From Tissierellia bacterium (lineage in GTDB: Bacteria > Bacillota > Clostridia > Tissierellales > Tepidimicrobiaceae): a DNA stretch of 42,917 bases. Where the stretch lies: positions 1-42,917 of the forward strand of contig JAAYRM010000092.1 of NCBI GenBank assembly GCA_012518745.1. The letters are read 5' to 3'. This document shows, piece by piece, positions 7,536-16,147 of this stretch; positions within the stretch are counted from its first letter, which is position 1, and each line of letters starts with the position of its first letter. Below the pieces are notes generated by a model that ran no database searches, had not been told where the DNA came from, and worked only from the letters and a program-made list of their open reading frames with translations. The position numbers and the translations under genes are program-made.

Positions 7536-8117
7536 ATGAAGAAGCATAATATTATTATCATTTTATTCTCCATGACCCTGGCCTTAATTAGCTTTGCCTA
7601 TGGATATAAGATCATGAAAGATAGGGATAGGGGAAGGAGTAGTGAAATATTAATTACCGAGGAGGAAGATGATTCGGAATTGGAAATCCTCAAGGAGGGT
7701 ATGAATATTTCACCGAATACCTTTATTGAAAAAAACACCTTCTATAAGGCATGTAATCATAATATAACCAAATTAAATAATGCAGATGATGCGATAATTA
7801 ACATGGATGAATCGCAGTATAGGGGCTATATGAAGGAGAACTATCCCAATATCACAATTGTGGAATTCTCTATTGAGCGAATAGTATTACGAGAAGAAAG
7901 GGCACATATGTGTCCGAATCATTATATAATAGGTGAATCCGACGGTAAAATTGCAATCTATCGCATAGATGAAAATGGGGAGAGACACCTGGATAAGGCC
8001 TTTGAAGACTATCCAATATCCCTATTGAAAAAAATAGATCAGGAAAAACTAATAGAGGGGATAATAGTAGATAGTGAAGAAGAACTGTCCAATGTATTGG
8101 AAAATTTCATAAGTTAA
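7536..8117 (+). CDS. BofC C-terminal domain protein
   Basis: The 193 residues start with a basic tip and one membrane segment (about 4-22), followed by an acidic linker and a C-terminal BofC-type domain: HYIIGESDGKIAIYRIDENG, then PISLLKKIDQEKLIEGI and VDSEEELSNVLENF. In Bacillus BofC is a forespore-secreted protein that restrains the SpoIVB protease in sigma-K checkpoint signalling; clostridial proteins with only this C-terminal domain are less well understood. The ATG at 7536 is preferred over that at 7476 because GGAGGGA is six bases upstream. bofC lies close to ruvAB in Bacillus subtilis, matching this context. A terminator follows. Confidence 0.85.
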   Translation: MKKHNIIIILFSMTLALISFAYGYKIMKDRDRGRSSEILITEEEDDSELEILKEGMNISPNTFIEKNTFYKACNHNITKLNNADDAIINMDESQYRGYMKENYPNITIVEFSIERIVLREERAHMCPNHYIIGESDGKIAIYRIDENGERHLDKAFEDYPISLLKKIDQEKLIEGIIVDSEEELSNVLENFIS

Positions 8118-8121
8118 AGGG

Positions 8122-8149
8122 CTAAGTTAGAAATCTAACTTAGTTTTTC
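8122..8149 (+). terminator. Rho-independent terminator
   Basis: CTAAGTTAGA pairs perfectly with TCTAACTTAG, followed by TTTTTCTTT. It separates the BofC-domain gene from the ruv operon. Confidence 0.92.
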
Positions 8150-8150
8150 T

Positions 8151-8180
8151 TTGGAAATATGATAAGATAATATGTATTAT
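8151..8180 (+). promoter_or_regulatory. Candidate promoter of the ruvC operon
   Basis: TTGGAA (8151-8156), 18 bases, TATTAT (8175-8180). It lies immediately after a terminator and 18 bases before ruvC, which leaves a very short leader. No LexA-type operator is evident around it. Confidence 0.5.
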
Positions 8181-8198
8181 ATATGAAAGGGGAAGCTT

Positions 8199-8693
8199 AT
8201 GATAATCTTTGGCATCGATCCAGGACTAGCTATAGTAGGATATGGGATAATTCAATATGATGGAAATAGATATAGAGCCATAGATTATGGATGTATAAGA
8301 ACAGGGGCTGAAATTCAGTTTTCTAAAAGGTTAAAAATAATATATGATGAATTATCATCTATTATAGATAAATACAAGCCAGATGATCTAGCTATAGAGG
8401 AATTGTTTTTTAATAAGAATGCAAAGACAGCTCTGAAGGTAGGACAAGCAAGGGGAGTTGAGATTCTTTCAGCCGTCAATAGGGGTATAGAGGTATATGA
8501 ATATACACCCCTACAGGTTAAACAGGCGGTGGCGGGCTACGGCCGTGCAGATAAAAAACAGGTGCAAGAAATGGTTAAAATATTGTTAAATTTAAGGGAA
8601 TTGCCCAGGCCGGATGATGCAGCAGATGCCTTGGCAGTAGCTATATGCCATAGTAGTTGTTTAAAGTTCAAGGATATGTTTAAAATGAAATGA
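8199..8693 (+). CDS. ruvC: Crossover junction endodeoxyribonuclease RuvC
   Basis: RuvC is the Holliday-junction resolvase that cleaves four-way DNA junctions as a dimer on RuvAB-bound DNA. The 164 residues show the RNase H-like fold motifs: Asp7 in FGIDPGL, Glu67 in LAIEELFF, and Asp140 and Asp143 in DDAADALAVAICH, which are the four acidic catalytic positions. Length is typical. The ATG follows AAAGGGG. It is the first gene of an apparent operon with ruvA and ruvB, and ruvA begins 15 bases after its stop. Confidence 0.98.
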   Translation: MIIFGIDPGLAIVGYGIIQYDGNRYRAIDYGCIRTGAEIQFSKRLKIIYDELSSIIDKYKPDDLAIEELFFNKNAKTALKVGQARGVEILSAVNRGIEVYEYTPLQVKQAVAGYGRADKKQVQEMVKILLNLRELPRPDDAADALAVAICHSSCLKFKDMFKMK

Positions 8694-8708
8694 TGAGGGA
8701 TGATATAG

Positions 8709-9290
8709 TTGTATGAATATATAATGGGTAGGGTTATGAGCATCAAGGACGAATATGTGGTGTTGGATAATAACGGAATTGGATATAGGATATTTACATC
8801 CAAAAACTCATTAGTAGATATAGTACCCGATGAAGAGGTTACCATGTATATATACTTTAATCAACGGGATGATGGGGTAAGCCTATATGGATTTAAAACG
8901 GAAGAGGAATTGGATATATTCAATATGCTCCTATTGGTCTCCAGGGTGGGGCCGAAGGTGGCATTGGGAGTATTATCGACACTTACACCGAACCAGACAA
9001 AATTAGCTATTCTAAATAATGATACTCAAACCCTATGCAGGGTCCCAGGTATAGGAACTAAAACTGCAGATCGTATAATACTGGAGTTAAGGGATAGGAT
9101 AGACAAGGACGATATTGCCTATGATGATTCTGCTATTAGGGATACGGGCAATATTGAGGCGGCGGTTCACGGTATGATATCGTTGGGATATACTCGGGGA
9201 GAGATATTGGGGGCCATGAATAAGATGGACATTACGGATATGAGCACGGAGGATATTATGAGGCAGGTCTTGAAAAGACTATCTACATAA
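8709..9290 (+). CDS. ruvA: Holliday junction branch migration protein RuvA
   Basis: RuvA binds Holliday junctions as a tetramer and loads the RuvB motor. The 193 residues show the three domains: an OB-fold (about 1-65, ending near YLYF-like FNQRDDGVSLYGF), paired helix-hairpin-helix motifs (LLLVSRVGPKVALGVLS near 75 and LCRVPGIGTKTADRIILELRD near 110), and a C-terminal RuvB-contact domain (about 145-193). TTG at 8709 is used; it gives the usual MYEYI start and follows GAGGGA by about eight bases. It lies between ruvC and ruvB. Confidence 0.98.
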   Translation: MYEYIMGRVMSIKDEYVVLDNNGIGYRIFTSKNSLVDIVPDEEVTMYIYFNQRDDGVSLYGFKTEEELDIFNMLLLVSRVGPKVALGVLSTLTPNQTKLAILNNDTQTLCRVPGIGTKTADRIILELRDRIDKDDIAYDDSAIRDTGNIEAAVHGMISLGYTRGEILGAMNKMDITDMSTEDIMRQVLKRLST

Positions 9291-9308
9291 TAGGGGGTAT
9301 TGATTCAA

Positions 9309-10325
9309 ATGGATGATAGGGATGAAAGGGTAGTTACAAGCTCAATCCAAGTGGAGGATTTAGACAATGAAATTACCTTAAGGCCCAAATGGATTACTGA
9401 ATACATCGGGCAAGAAAAGGTCAAGGAGAAGTTAAATATATTTATACAGGCTGCTAAGGAGAGAAGGGAACCCCTAGATCATGTATTATTATATGGTCCT
9501 CCTGGCTTAGGCAAGACTACGCTAGCTAATATAATTGCCAATGAAATGGGAGTAAACGCGAGAATTACATCTGGACCTGCTATTGAAAGGCCAGGAGATT
9601 TGGCAAGCATACTTACAAATTTAGGCGAAGATGATGTACTATTTATAGATGAAATTCACGGTTTGGATAGAACTGTGGAGGAGATCCTATATCCTGCTAT
9701 GGAGGATTATGCATTGGATATAATAATAGGCAAGGGGCCTAGTGCAAGATCCGTTAGGTTAGATCTGTCAAGGTTCACCCTCATAGGAGCAACGACTAGG
9801 GCCGGGCTATTAACATCGCCTTTGAGGGATAGATTTGGTGTAATGCTTAACCTGGATCTATACGATGATGAGAGTTTGCAGAGGATTGTCAAGCGTTCAG
9901 CCGGTATATTGAACATAATGATAGATGATGCAGGAGCCATGGAAATTGCCAAGAGATCAAGGGGCACACCAAGGGTTGCTAATAGGTTGCTAAAGAGAGT
10001 AAGGGATTATGCACAGGTAGTTGAAGATGGGAAGATCGATTATAGGGTGGCGAAAAAGGGACTTAAGATGCTGGAAGTGGATGAGTTGGGCTTGGATGAG
10101 GTGGATAGGAAGCTATTATTGACTATTATAGAGCATTTCAATGGTGGACCCGTTGGATTGGATACTATTGCAGCCGCCACAGGGGAGGAGAGAAATACCA
10201 TAGAGGATGTATATGAACCCTATCTATTACAGATCGCTTTTATAAATAGGACACCGCGAGGTAGGGTCGTAATGAAAAATGCCTATGATCATTTTGAAAT
10301 CCCCTATATAGATGAACAGAGGTGA
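9309..10325 (+). CDS. ruvB: Holliday junction branch migration ATPase RuvB
   Basis: RuvB is the hexameric AAA+ motor that drives branch migration with RuvA. With the ATG at 9309 the protein has 338 residues. GPPGLGKT (63-70) is Walker A, FIDEIHGL is Walker B, GATTRAG is sensor 1 and RGTPRVANRLLKRVRDY is the sensor-2/arginine region. The C-terminal winged helix includes GGPVGLDTIA and EPYLLQIAFINRTPRGR. I prefer ATG 9309 to the in-frame TTG at 9300 because AGGGGG (9292-9297) is too close to the latter. The stop overlaps the GTG of a possible longer DUF2905 frame. Confidence 0.98.
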   Translation: MDDRDERVVTSSIQVEDLDNEITLRPKWITEYIGQEKVKEKLNIFIQAAKERREPLDHVLLYGPPGLGKTTLANIIANEMGVNARITSGPAIERPGDLASILTNLGEDDVLFIDEIHGLDRTVEEILYPAMEDYALDIIIGKGPSARSVRLDLSRFTLIGATTRAGLLTSPLRDRFGVMLNLDLYDDESLQRIVKRSAGILNIMIDDAGAMEIAKRSRGTPRVANRLLKRVRDYAQVVEDGKIDYRVAKKGLKMLEVDELGLDEVDRKLLLTIIEHFNGGPVGLDTIAAATGEERNTIEDVYEPYLLQIAFINRTPRGRVVMKNAYDHFEIPYIDEQR

Positions 10326-10330
10326 TAGGA

Positions 10331-10540
10331 TTGGAATCCATTGGCAGAATGATACTGATTATAGGGGTATCCCTGGTATTGATCGGTATAGTTTTGATAT
10401 TCGGTGAGAAAATTGGATTAGGAAGGCTACCCGGTGATATATATGTTCAGAGAGGTAATTTTACCTTCTTCTTTCCGATCGTATCCAGCTTGCTTATCAG
10501 TATATTGCTTACGATAATCCTGCGTATTTTAAGAAGGTAG
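10331..10540 (+). CDS. DUF2905 family small membrane protein
   Basis: This is a 69-residue protein with two hydrophobic segments (about 6-24 and 45-65) flanking the conserved GLGRLPGDIYVQRGNF loop that defines DUF2905. Its function is unknown. The start is TTG at 10331, with GAGGTGA (10319-10325) five bases upstream and the usual family N-terminus MESIG; the GTG at 10322 overlaps that ribosome site. It is translationally coupled to ruvB, and DUF2905 genes often sit between ruvB and queA in Clostridia. Confidence 0.9.
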   Translation: MESIGRMILIIGVSLVLIGIVLIFGEKIGLGRLPGDIYVQRGNFTFFFPIVSSLLISILLTIILRILRR

Positions 10541-10608
10541 TAGGAACAGATGGGGATATTAATATTAAAACCAATGAATAGATCTACATGAAGATAGGGA
10601 ATGATGAA

Positions 10609-11634
10609 ATGAAAACCAAGGATTTTTTTTACAATCTACCGGAAGAATTGATAGCACAATATCCGATAGAAGATAGGGAATCATCTAGATTGATGATATT
10701 GGATAAGGATAAGGGATCCATTGCACATAGAAGGTTTAGAAATATAATAGATTATTTAGATAGGGGGGATTGTCTGGTATTAAACGACACTAGGGTAATC
10801 CCTGCACGAATATTTGGCAATCGAGACGGGAAAGATGAACGGATTGAATTCCTGCTGTTAAATAGGGTAGGTGGGGATAGATGGACTGTCCTAGTTAGGC
10901 CAGGTAAAAAGGTTAGACCGCATAATAGGATAGTATTTGGAAATGGTTTGTTAAAAGCCGATGTACTTAGTATTGAAGAAGATGGGACCAGGATAGTAGA
11001 CTTTAAGTATGATGGAATATTTAAGGAGATATTGAATACACTGGGTGAAATGCCCTTGCCCCCCTATATCAAGATGCGGCTGGAGGATAGGGAAAGGTAT
11101 CAGACGGTATATTCTAGGGTTGCAGGTTCCGCTGCGGCACCGACCGCTGGCTTTCATTTTACGGAGGACCTATTGAATAGCCTCAGGTCGATGGGAGTTG
11201 AAATCGCCCCTTTAACCCTACATGTGGGTCTTGGTACCTTTAGGCCCGTAAAGGTTGATAATATAGGGGATCATCATATGCATTCGGAATTCTATGACCT
11301 ATCCGATGAAACTGCAGAGATAATCAATCGGACAAAAGAGCATGGGGGAAGGATCATAGCGGTAGGTACTACCACGACTAGGGTTTTGGAGACGGTGGCT
11401 AGTGCTGATGGCCGACTCGGGGCACAGAAGGGCTGGACTGATATATTTATCTATCCCGGATATAGGTTTAGAGCCATAGATGGATTGATAACCAATTTTC
11501 ATCTACCTGAATCCACCCTATTGATGTTGGTAAGTGCGCTAGCCGGAAGGGAGAATATTTTGCAGGCGTATAGGGAAGCAATAGATGAGAGATACAGGTT
11601 TTTTAGTTTTGGCGATGCTATGTTTATTAAATAA
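10609..11634 (+). CDS. queA: S-adenosylmethionine:tRNA ribosyltransferase-isomerase QueA
   Basis: QueA transfers and rearranges the ribosyl group of S-adenosylmethionine onto preQ1-modified tRNA, giving epoxyqueuosine. The 341 residues from ATG 10609 match the usual length. Diagnostic stretches are FFYNLPEELIAQYPIEDR at the start, LNDTRVIPARIFG near 62, TVYSRVAGSAAAPTAGFHF near 168, PLTLHVGLGTFRPV near 200 and NFHLPESTLLMLVSA near 300. ATG 10609 follows AGGGA by eight bases and gives the canonical MKTKDF start; ATG 10588 lacks a ribosome site. tgt follows 12 bases later and acts earlier in the same pathway. Confidence 0.98.
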   Translation: MKTKDFFYNLPEELIAQYPIEDRESSRLMILDKDKGSIAHRRFRNIIDYLDRGDCLVLNDTRVIPARIFGNRDGKDERIEFLLLNRVGGDRWTVLVRPGKKVRPHNRIVFGNGLLKADVLSIEEDGTRIVDFKYDGIFKEILNTLGEMPLPPYIKMRLEDRERYQTVYSRVAGSAAAPTAGFHFTEDLLNSLRSMGVEIAPLTLHVGLGTFRPVKVDNIGDHHMHSEFYDLSDETAEIINRTKEHGGRIIAVGTTTTRVLETVASADGRLGAQKGWTDIFIYPGYRFRAIDGLITNFHLPESTLLMLVSALAGRENILQAYREAIDERYRFFSFGDAMFIK

Positions 11635-11646
11635 GGAGGAAATAGG

Positions 11647-12765
11647 GTGGCTATAGAATATCAGCTAATAAAAAAATCATCCGAGAGCAATGCAAGACTT
11701 GGAAGGATACGAACCCCTCATGGGATTATAGAAACCCCAGTTTTTATGCCAGTAGGTACCCGGGCCACGGTAAGGGCGATGACACCTGAGGAGGTTAGAG
11801 ATCTGGGTGCAAGCATAATCCTGGGCAATACATATCATTTATACCTGAGACCTGGACATAAACTTATAGAGGATTTTGGGGGTTTACATGAATTTATGAA
11901 CTGGCATGGCCCTATACTGACCGATAGTGGGGGGTTTCAAGTATTTAGCTTGGGCCATTTACGGACCATTACAGAGGAAGGGGTTGAATTTCGTTCCCAT
12001 ATAGATGGCTCTACCCATTTTATTAGCCCTGAGAAATCAATAGAGATACAAAACTCTTTGGGTTCCGATATTATGATGGCCTTTGATGAATGTGCCCCAT
12101 ATCCGGCAGAACATGAATATATAAGAAAGTCCATGGAAAGGACCTCAAGATGGGCAAGAAGATGTAAAGATTATCATCAAGACTGGAAAAAACAAGCTTT
12201 ATTTGGTATAATACAGGGAGGCATGTATAAGGACCTGAGGGAGCAAAGCGTTAGTGAAATAGTGGATATAGGTTTCCCAGGCTATGCTATAGGCGGATTA
12301 AGCGTTGGGGAGCCATTGGAATTGATGTGCGATATATTGGATTTTACTACGCCGCTTCTGCCACAGGATAAACCGAGATATTTGATGGGTGTTGGCACCC
12401 CCGATTATCTGTTTGAGGCTGTAATCAGGGGCATAGATATGGCTGATTGTGTCATGCCTACTAGGATAGCTAGAAATGGCACTGTAATGACAAGTCAGGG
12501 TAGATTGCCTATTAAGAATGCTAAATACACCCGGGATTTTACCAGTCTAGATCCAAATTGCGATTGTTATACCTGTACAAACTATTCAAAAGCCTATATT
12601 CGACACCTATTCAATGTAAATGAAATATTAGGGGCAAGGCTTGCCACCATACATAATCTATATTTCTTGATAAAGCTGATGGAGAATATCAGAAAGGCCA
12701 TTAAAGAGGATAGATTGTTAAGATATAGGGAAGAATTTTATAGGGAATATGGGTATATTAAATAA
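11647..12765 (+). CDS. tgt: Queuine/preQ1 tRNA-ribosyltransferase
   Basis: Tgt exchanges guanine 34 for preQ1 in tRNAs with GUN anticodons (Asp, Asn, His, Tyr). The 372 residues contain RIRTPHGIIETPVFMPVGT near 20, the catalytic Asp93 in LTDSGGFQVFSLG, FGIIQGGMY and YAIGGLSVGE, DCVMPTRIARNG, and the zinc site CDCYTC with the downstream His in YIRHLFNVNE. The GTG start at 11647 has AGGAGG about seven bases upstream. It lies between queA and yajC, an order conserved across many bacteria. Confidence 0.98.
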   Translation: MAIEYQLIKKSSESNARLGRIRTPHGIIETPVFMPVGTRATVRAMTPEEVRDLGASIILGNTYHLYLRPGHKLIEDFGGLHEFMNWHGPILTDSGGFQVFSLGHLRTITEEGVEFRSHIDGSTHFISPEKSIEIQNSLGSDIMMAFDECAPYPAEHEYIRKSMERTSRWARRCKDYHQDWKKQALFGIIQGGMYKDLREQSVSEIVDIGFPGYAIGGLSVGEPLELMCDILDFTTPLLPQDKPRYLMGVGTPDYLFEAVIRGIDMADCVMPTRIARNGTVMTSQGRLPIKNAKYTRDFTSLDPNCDCYTCTNYSKAYIRHLFNVNEILGARLATIHNLYFLIKLMENIRKAIKEDRLLRYREEFYREYGYIK

Positions 12766-12792
12766 AAATATGAGGAAGGAGAGTAGATAATT

Positions 12793-13062
12793 ATGCCAGC
12801 AAATTTAAGGGGCCTTTTAGTACCTATAGTCTTTTTAGCTATATTCTATTTCTTTGCCATAAGACCCCAAAAGAAAAGACAAGATGAGATAAAGGAAATG
12901 AGAGATACGGTTAAGGTTGGGGATAAGATAATAACTATAGGTGGCGTATATGGGAAAATAATCAATATCAAGGATGAGACTATTACCATAGAGGCTGGTA
13001 CCGATAGGATTAAACTAGAAATAACTAGGTGGGCTATAGGAAGTACCGTAGGTAAAGAATAG
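12793..13062 (+). CDS. yajC: Preprotein translocase subunit YajC
   Basis: This 89-residue protein has one N-terminal membrane segment (about 6-23) followed by the conserved FAIRPQKKRQDE block and a small soluble domain with VGDKIITIGGVYGKI. YajC associates with SecDF and the SecYEG channel in protein export and membrane insertion. The ATG is preceded by GGAAGGAGAG. It is the last gene before a strong terminator; secD and secF follow about 850 bases later, after a membrane protein gene. Confidence 0.95.
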   Translation: MPANLRGLLVPIVFLAIFYFFAIRPQKKRQDEIKEMRDTVKVGDKIITIGGVYGKIINIKDETITIEAGTDRIKLEITRWAIGSTVGKE

Positions 13063-13096
13063 CTACGAAACAACTGAATATTATTAGTTAAAAAAG

Positions 13097-13130
13097 AGCT
13101 TCCTTTGCTATTGCAAAAGGAAGTTTTTTA
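13097..13130 (+). terminator. Rho-independent terminator after yajC
   Basis: CTTCCTTT pairs with AAAGGAAG around an inner GC-TATT-GC, preceded by an A-run and followed by TTTTTT. It ends the ruvC-yajC operon. Confidence 0.9.
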
Positions 13131-13230
13131 AAGTTCATAAAGGCAATAAGGTCCCTATCCATAAACATTATAGTTTTTGTAATAAAGCATAACGTAGGGT
13201 AATAGGTTTTAAATAAGGAGGGGATATACT

Positions 13231-13608
13231 ATGATGGATAGACTATCAAAACGTGGATTTTTTTTTATGAAAGGCTTAATACTATCATTTGGGATTGCCA
13301 TAGGTTTGATCCTAATAGCATCCGTATTATTGACCTATACCAATTTACAGGAATCTAAAATGCATATAATTAACACCATAATTATGACCATGAGCATATC
13401 CATAGGGGGGATATATGTTGCAACGAAGGTGGATGAAAAGGGTTGGCTAAATGGGGGAATAATTGGCGGATCATACTTTCTAATAATATTGCTTATAAAT
13501 TTAATATTTATTAGACCATTCATATTCGATATATACATAGTGGGAAAATTTATAGCATCATTGGCAGCAGGCATTATAGGTGGCACCATAGGAATAAACC
13601 TAAAATAA
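13231..13608 (+). CDS. TIGR04086 family (YrzE-like) membrane protein
   Basis: The 125 residues contain four predicted membrane segments (about 12-36, 45-62, 70-92 and 102-122) with glycine-rich turns such as GGIIGGSYF and AAGIIGGTIG, which fit the TIGR04086 family that includes Bacillus YrzE. Function is unknown. The gene sits in the yajC-secD interval, the usual place of this family. The ATG at 13231 follows GGAGGGG by about eight bases. It is separated from yajC by a terminator and from secD by about 300 bases holding its own terminator. Confidence 0.85.
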   Translation: MMDRLSKRGFFFMKGLILSFGIAIGLILIASVLLTYTNLQESKMHIINTIIMTMSISIGGIYVATKVDEKGWLNGGIIGGSYFLIILLINLIFIRPFIFDIYIVGKFIASLAAGIIGGTIGINLK

Positions 13609-13611
13609 AAC

Positions 13612-13640
13612 TTTAAATGATATAGATTTTATGGTATACT
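13612..13640 (+). promoter_or_regulatory. Candidate promoter in the TIGR04086-secD gap
   Basis: TTTAAA (13612-13617), 17 bases, TATACT (13635-13640). It starts just past the stop of the TIGR04086 gene. Transcription from it would reach a terminator at 13756-13786 after roughly 140 bases. Confidence 0.4.
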
Positions 13641-13646
13641 TGTCTA

Positions 13647-13786
13647 AGAATCAATGCTATTGGAATGATTGAAAGGTATATAAAACCCCTTGTCATATCT
13701 GCATTTAAACCTTATGTACTATGGGAAATCAAAAGTACAAAAATGGATAAACTATAAAGGTGGTGGTTTTAACCACTCCTTTTTAA
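13647..13786 (+). ncRNA. Candidate small RNA or tiny ORF transcript upstream of secD
   Basis: The 306-base gap between 13609 and 13915 has no conventional gene. It holds a promoter-like pair, a hairpin terminator at 13756-13786 and, between them, a 30-codon frame from ATG 13665 to TAA 13755-13757 without a good ribosome site. The clostridial scfA gene (six-cysteine SCIFF peptide) is often found in this interval, but the tiny frame has no cysteine, so it is not scfA. A short regulatory RNA is the simplest reading. Downstream, GATTCTA and TAGAATC (about 13795-13816) form a small extra hairpin before secD. Confidence 0.35.
13756..13786 (+). terminator. Rho-independent terminator upstream of secD
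   Basis: AAAGG-TG-GTGGTT pairs with AACCAC-T-CCTTT and runs into a TTTTT tract. It either ends TIGR04086 readthrough or a short RNA begun near 13647. Confidence 0.8.
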
Positions 13787-13915
13787 TTTATTGGGATTCT
13801 ATACTTTAGAATCTCCATGCTCTAAGATCAAGGATTTACATATACTAGAATTATTAACGGAATATAGACCGTATTGAAATCTACAAAATGATAAATTTAT
13901 GCGGGAGGTAGTGTC

Positions 13916-15178
13916 ATGAAGATCAAAAAACTCATACTATTTCTACTAATTGTGGCTATAGTGATTTCGGCTGCATTCGTATCCTTGCGGGGTATTGAAA
14001 TTGGAAAATTAAAGGTTACAAGGATTAAGGATTCGATAGATCTAGGCCTAGATCTAGCTGGAGGAGTTTATGTTACATTGGAGGCCGAGACGGATTTACA
14101 GGGGGCTGAGCTCCAGAAAACCATGGATCAAGCGATTATAGTCATAAACAGGAGGATAGATGGTTTGGGAGTGGCGGAACCTAATATAGTAAAAGAGGGT
14201 AGCAAGAGAATAGGTATAGAATTGGCTGGAGTGGACAATCCGCAGGAAGCCATAGATATGATCGGTAAGACGGCACAGTTGCAATTTATAGATCCAGATG
14301 GTAAAGAGGTTGTTAGCGGCAAAAATATTAAGGTATCGGAGGCTAGATTTCAGAAAACCGATTTTGGTGAAACACCGGTAGTAGCATTGGAATTTGATAA
14401 AGATGGCTCCAAAAAATTTGCTGAGGCCACAAGGGAATTATCCGTAAAGGAAATTCCGGAGGACAAGATAATATATATAGTGCTAGATGGGGAAATAATA
14501 TCTGCCCCTATAGTGGAGGAGACCATAAGTGATGGGAAGGGTGTCATCAGTGGTGAATTCACCATAGAAGAGGCTAGTGGCTTAGCTAATTTGATTAGAG
14601 CTGGTGCATTACCGGTGGAAATGAAAACATTACAATCTAGAAGTATAGGGCCATCGCTGGGTCTGGAGGCCTATGAGAGAAGCATAAAGGCCGGTGGGAT
14701 TGCCATTCTAATCATATTTCTATTTATGTTAATATATTATAAAATCCCGGGTATGGTAGCGGATATTGGTCTAGCCATATACACCTTGATAGTCCTATAT
14801 TCGATGAAGTTATTGGGTGTTAAACTGACCTTGCCTGGAATTGCCGGGCTCATATTATCCATAGGGATGGCTGTAGATGCGAATGTATTGATATTTGAAA
14901 GGATTAAGGAAGAGATGAGGAATGGGAAATCCATCAGGGCTTCAATAGATCACGGGTTTAAACGAGCATTAGCCTCGGTTTTAGATTCCAATATAACTAC
15001 CTTAATAGCAGGAGTGGTCCTGTATTATTTTGGTATAGGTCCTATTAAGGGCTTTGGGGTTACACTGATACTAGGGATAATTGCATCCATGATAACCTCG
15101 GTGTTTATAACCAAATACCTATTGAGGTTAACCATCGACATGATAGATACACATAATACAAGGCTATATGGCGCGTAA
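13916..15178 (+). CDS. secD: Protein translocase subunit SecD
   Basis: SecD, with SecF, uses the proton-motive force to pull exported proteins through SecYEG. The 420 residues have an N-terminal membrane segment (about 5-22), the conserved LGLDLAGGVYVTLEAE strand after it, a large extracytoplasmic domain (P1), then five membrane segments from about 258 with AYERSIKAGG and GMAVDANVLIFERIKEEM, the hallmark of the family. It is shorter than the roughly 615-residue E. coli protein, as is common in Firmicutes. The ATG follows GGGAGGT. secF starts 11 bases after the stop. Confidence 0.97.
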   Translation: MKIKKLILFLLIVAIVISAAFVSLRGIEIGKLKVTRIKDSIDLGLDLAGGVYVTLEAETDLQGAELQKTMDQAIIVINRRIDGLGVAEPNIVKEGSKRIGIELAGVDNPQEAIDMIGKTAQLQFIDPDGKEVVSGKNIKVSEARFQKTDFGETPVVALEFDKDGSKKFAEATRELSVKEIPEDKIIYIVLDGEIISAPIVEETISDGKGVISGEFTIEEASGLANLIRAGALPVEMKTLQSRSIGPSLGLEAYERSIKAGGIAILIIFLFMLIYYKIPGMVADIGLAIYTLIVLYSMKLLGVKLTLPGIAGLILSIGMAVDANVLIFERIKEEMRNGKSIRASIDHGFKRALASVLDSNITTLIAGVVLYYFGIGPIKGFGVTLILGIIASMITSVFITKYLLRLTIDMIDTHNTRLYGA

Positions 15179-15189
15179 GGGGTGGAGAG

Positions 15190-16038
15190 ATGAACATTAT
15201 TAAAAAGAGGAAAATATTCTATGGTATCTCATTAATAATCATTATTGTAGGACTGATAATGATGGGCACAAGGGGCTTAAATTATGGAATCGATTTCGTA
15301 GGTGGAACATCCCTACAAATCAAAATAGGGAAGGCCTTAACCGTAGAACAGGCTAGGGAAATAATGGATAAGTTCGATAAGGAAGCTAGTATTATCCATG
15401 TAGGAAATGCGAGGGATGAAATAATAATTAAAAGCAATAAAGATTTTAGTAATAATGAAATAGATGATATAGTAAATGAATTCGTAGATGAATTTGATAT
15501 TGAGCAAAAAGAATTTCAATCTGAAAAGTTTGAATCGACCATGGGAGATGAGATAAAGAGGAAGGCATTGATATCATCTCTGATTGCCGCATTCGGGATG
15601 TTAATATATATAACATGGAGATTTAGATTGAATTTTGCCGTCGCTGCCATCATTGCCCTATTACATGATATATTGATAATGCTATCCGTATATGCCATCT
15701 TTGGAATCCCCGCCAATAGTGCGTTTATTGCAGCAATACTCACTATACTGGGGTATTCTATCAACGATACCATAGTGATTTTTGATAGGATTAGGGAAGA
15801 AAGTAGGATAAATTCCAAGCGATCAATTGAGGATATAATCAATCATAGTATAAAGAAGTCGTTAGCGAGAACCATAAATACTTCCCTTACCACTTTGATA
15901 GCCGTGGTAGTTCTATATATAATAGGGGTTGAGGCGGTAAAGGTATTGGCCCTTCCCTTAATATTTGGTATAATTGCGGGCACCTATTCATCTCTATTTA
16001 TTGCTAGTCCTATCTGGTGGAGATTGGAAGGTAGGTAA
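15190..16038 (+). CDS. secF: Protein translocase subunit SecF
   Basis: SecF is the partner of SecD. The 282 residues have a first membrane segment (about 9-27), then GLNYGIDFVGGTSLQI, a short extracytoplasmic domain, and five further membrane segments from about 124 including LGYSINDTIVIFDRIREE, the SecF equivalent of the proton-relay helix. The ATG is preceded by GGGTGGAGAG. SecD and SecF are separate proteins here, not the fused SecDF of Bacillus. A short perfect hairpin follows. Confidence 0.97.
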   Translation: MNIIKKRKIFYGISLIIIIVGLIMMGTRGLNYGIDFVGGTSLQIKIGKALTVEQAREIMDKFDKEASIIHVGNARDEIIIKSNKDFSNNEIDDIVNEFVDEFDIEQKEFQSEKFESTMGDEIKRKALISSLIAAFGMLIYITWRFRLNFAVAAIIALLHDILIMLSVYAIFGIPANSAFIAAILTILGYSINDTIVIFDRIREESRINSKRSIEDIINHSIKKSLARTINTSLTTLIAVVVLYIIGVEAVKVLALPLIFGIIAGTYSSLFIASPIWWRLEGR

Positions 16039-16056
16039 AATTAAAAAATATAAACT

Positions 16057-16078
16057 AAAACTGCCTAAGGGCAGTTTT
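16057..16078 (+). terminator. Rho-independent terminator after secF
   Basis: AAAACTGCC pairs with GGCAGTTTT across a 4-base loop, 18 bases after the secF stop. Confidence 0.82.
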
Positions 16079-16147
16079 ATGCAATCATCCCTTGCTTTAC
16101 ATACATATCTATATGATAGAATAAAGTATCAGTTGAGGAGGGATATT

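Noticed and set aside
15974..16147. N-terminal extension of the LapA-like gene into secF
   Set aside because: It covers the secF terminator and has no ribosome site; ATG 16148 has a strong one.
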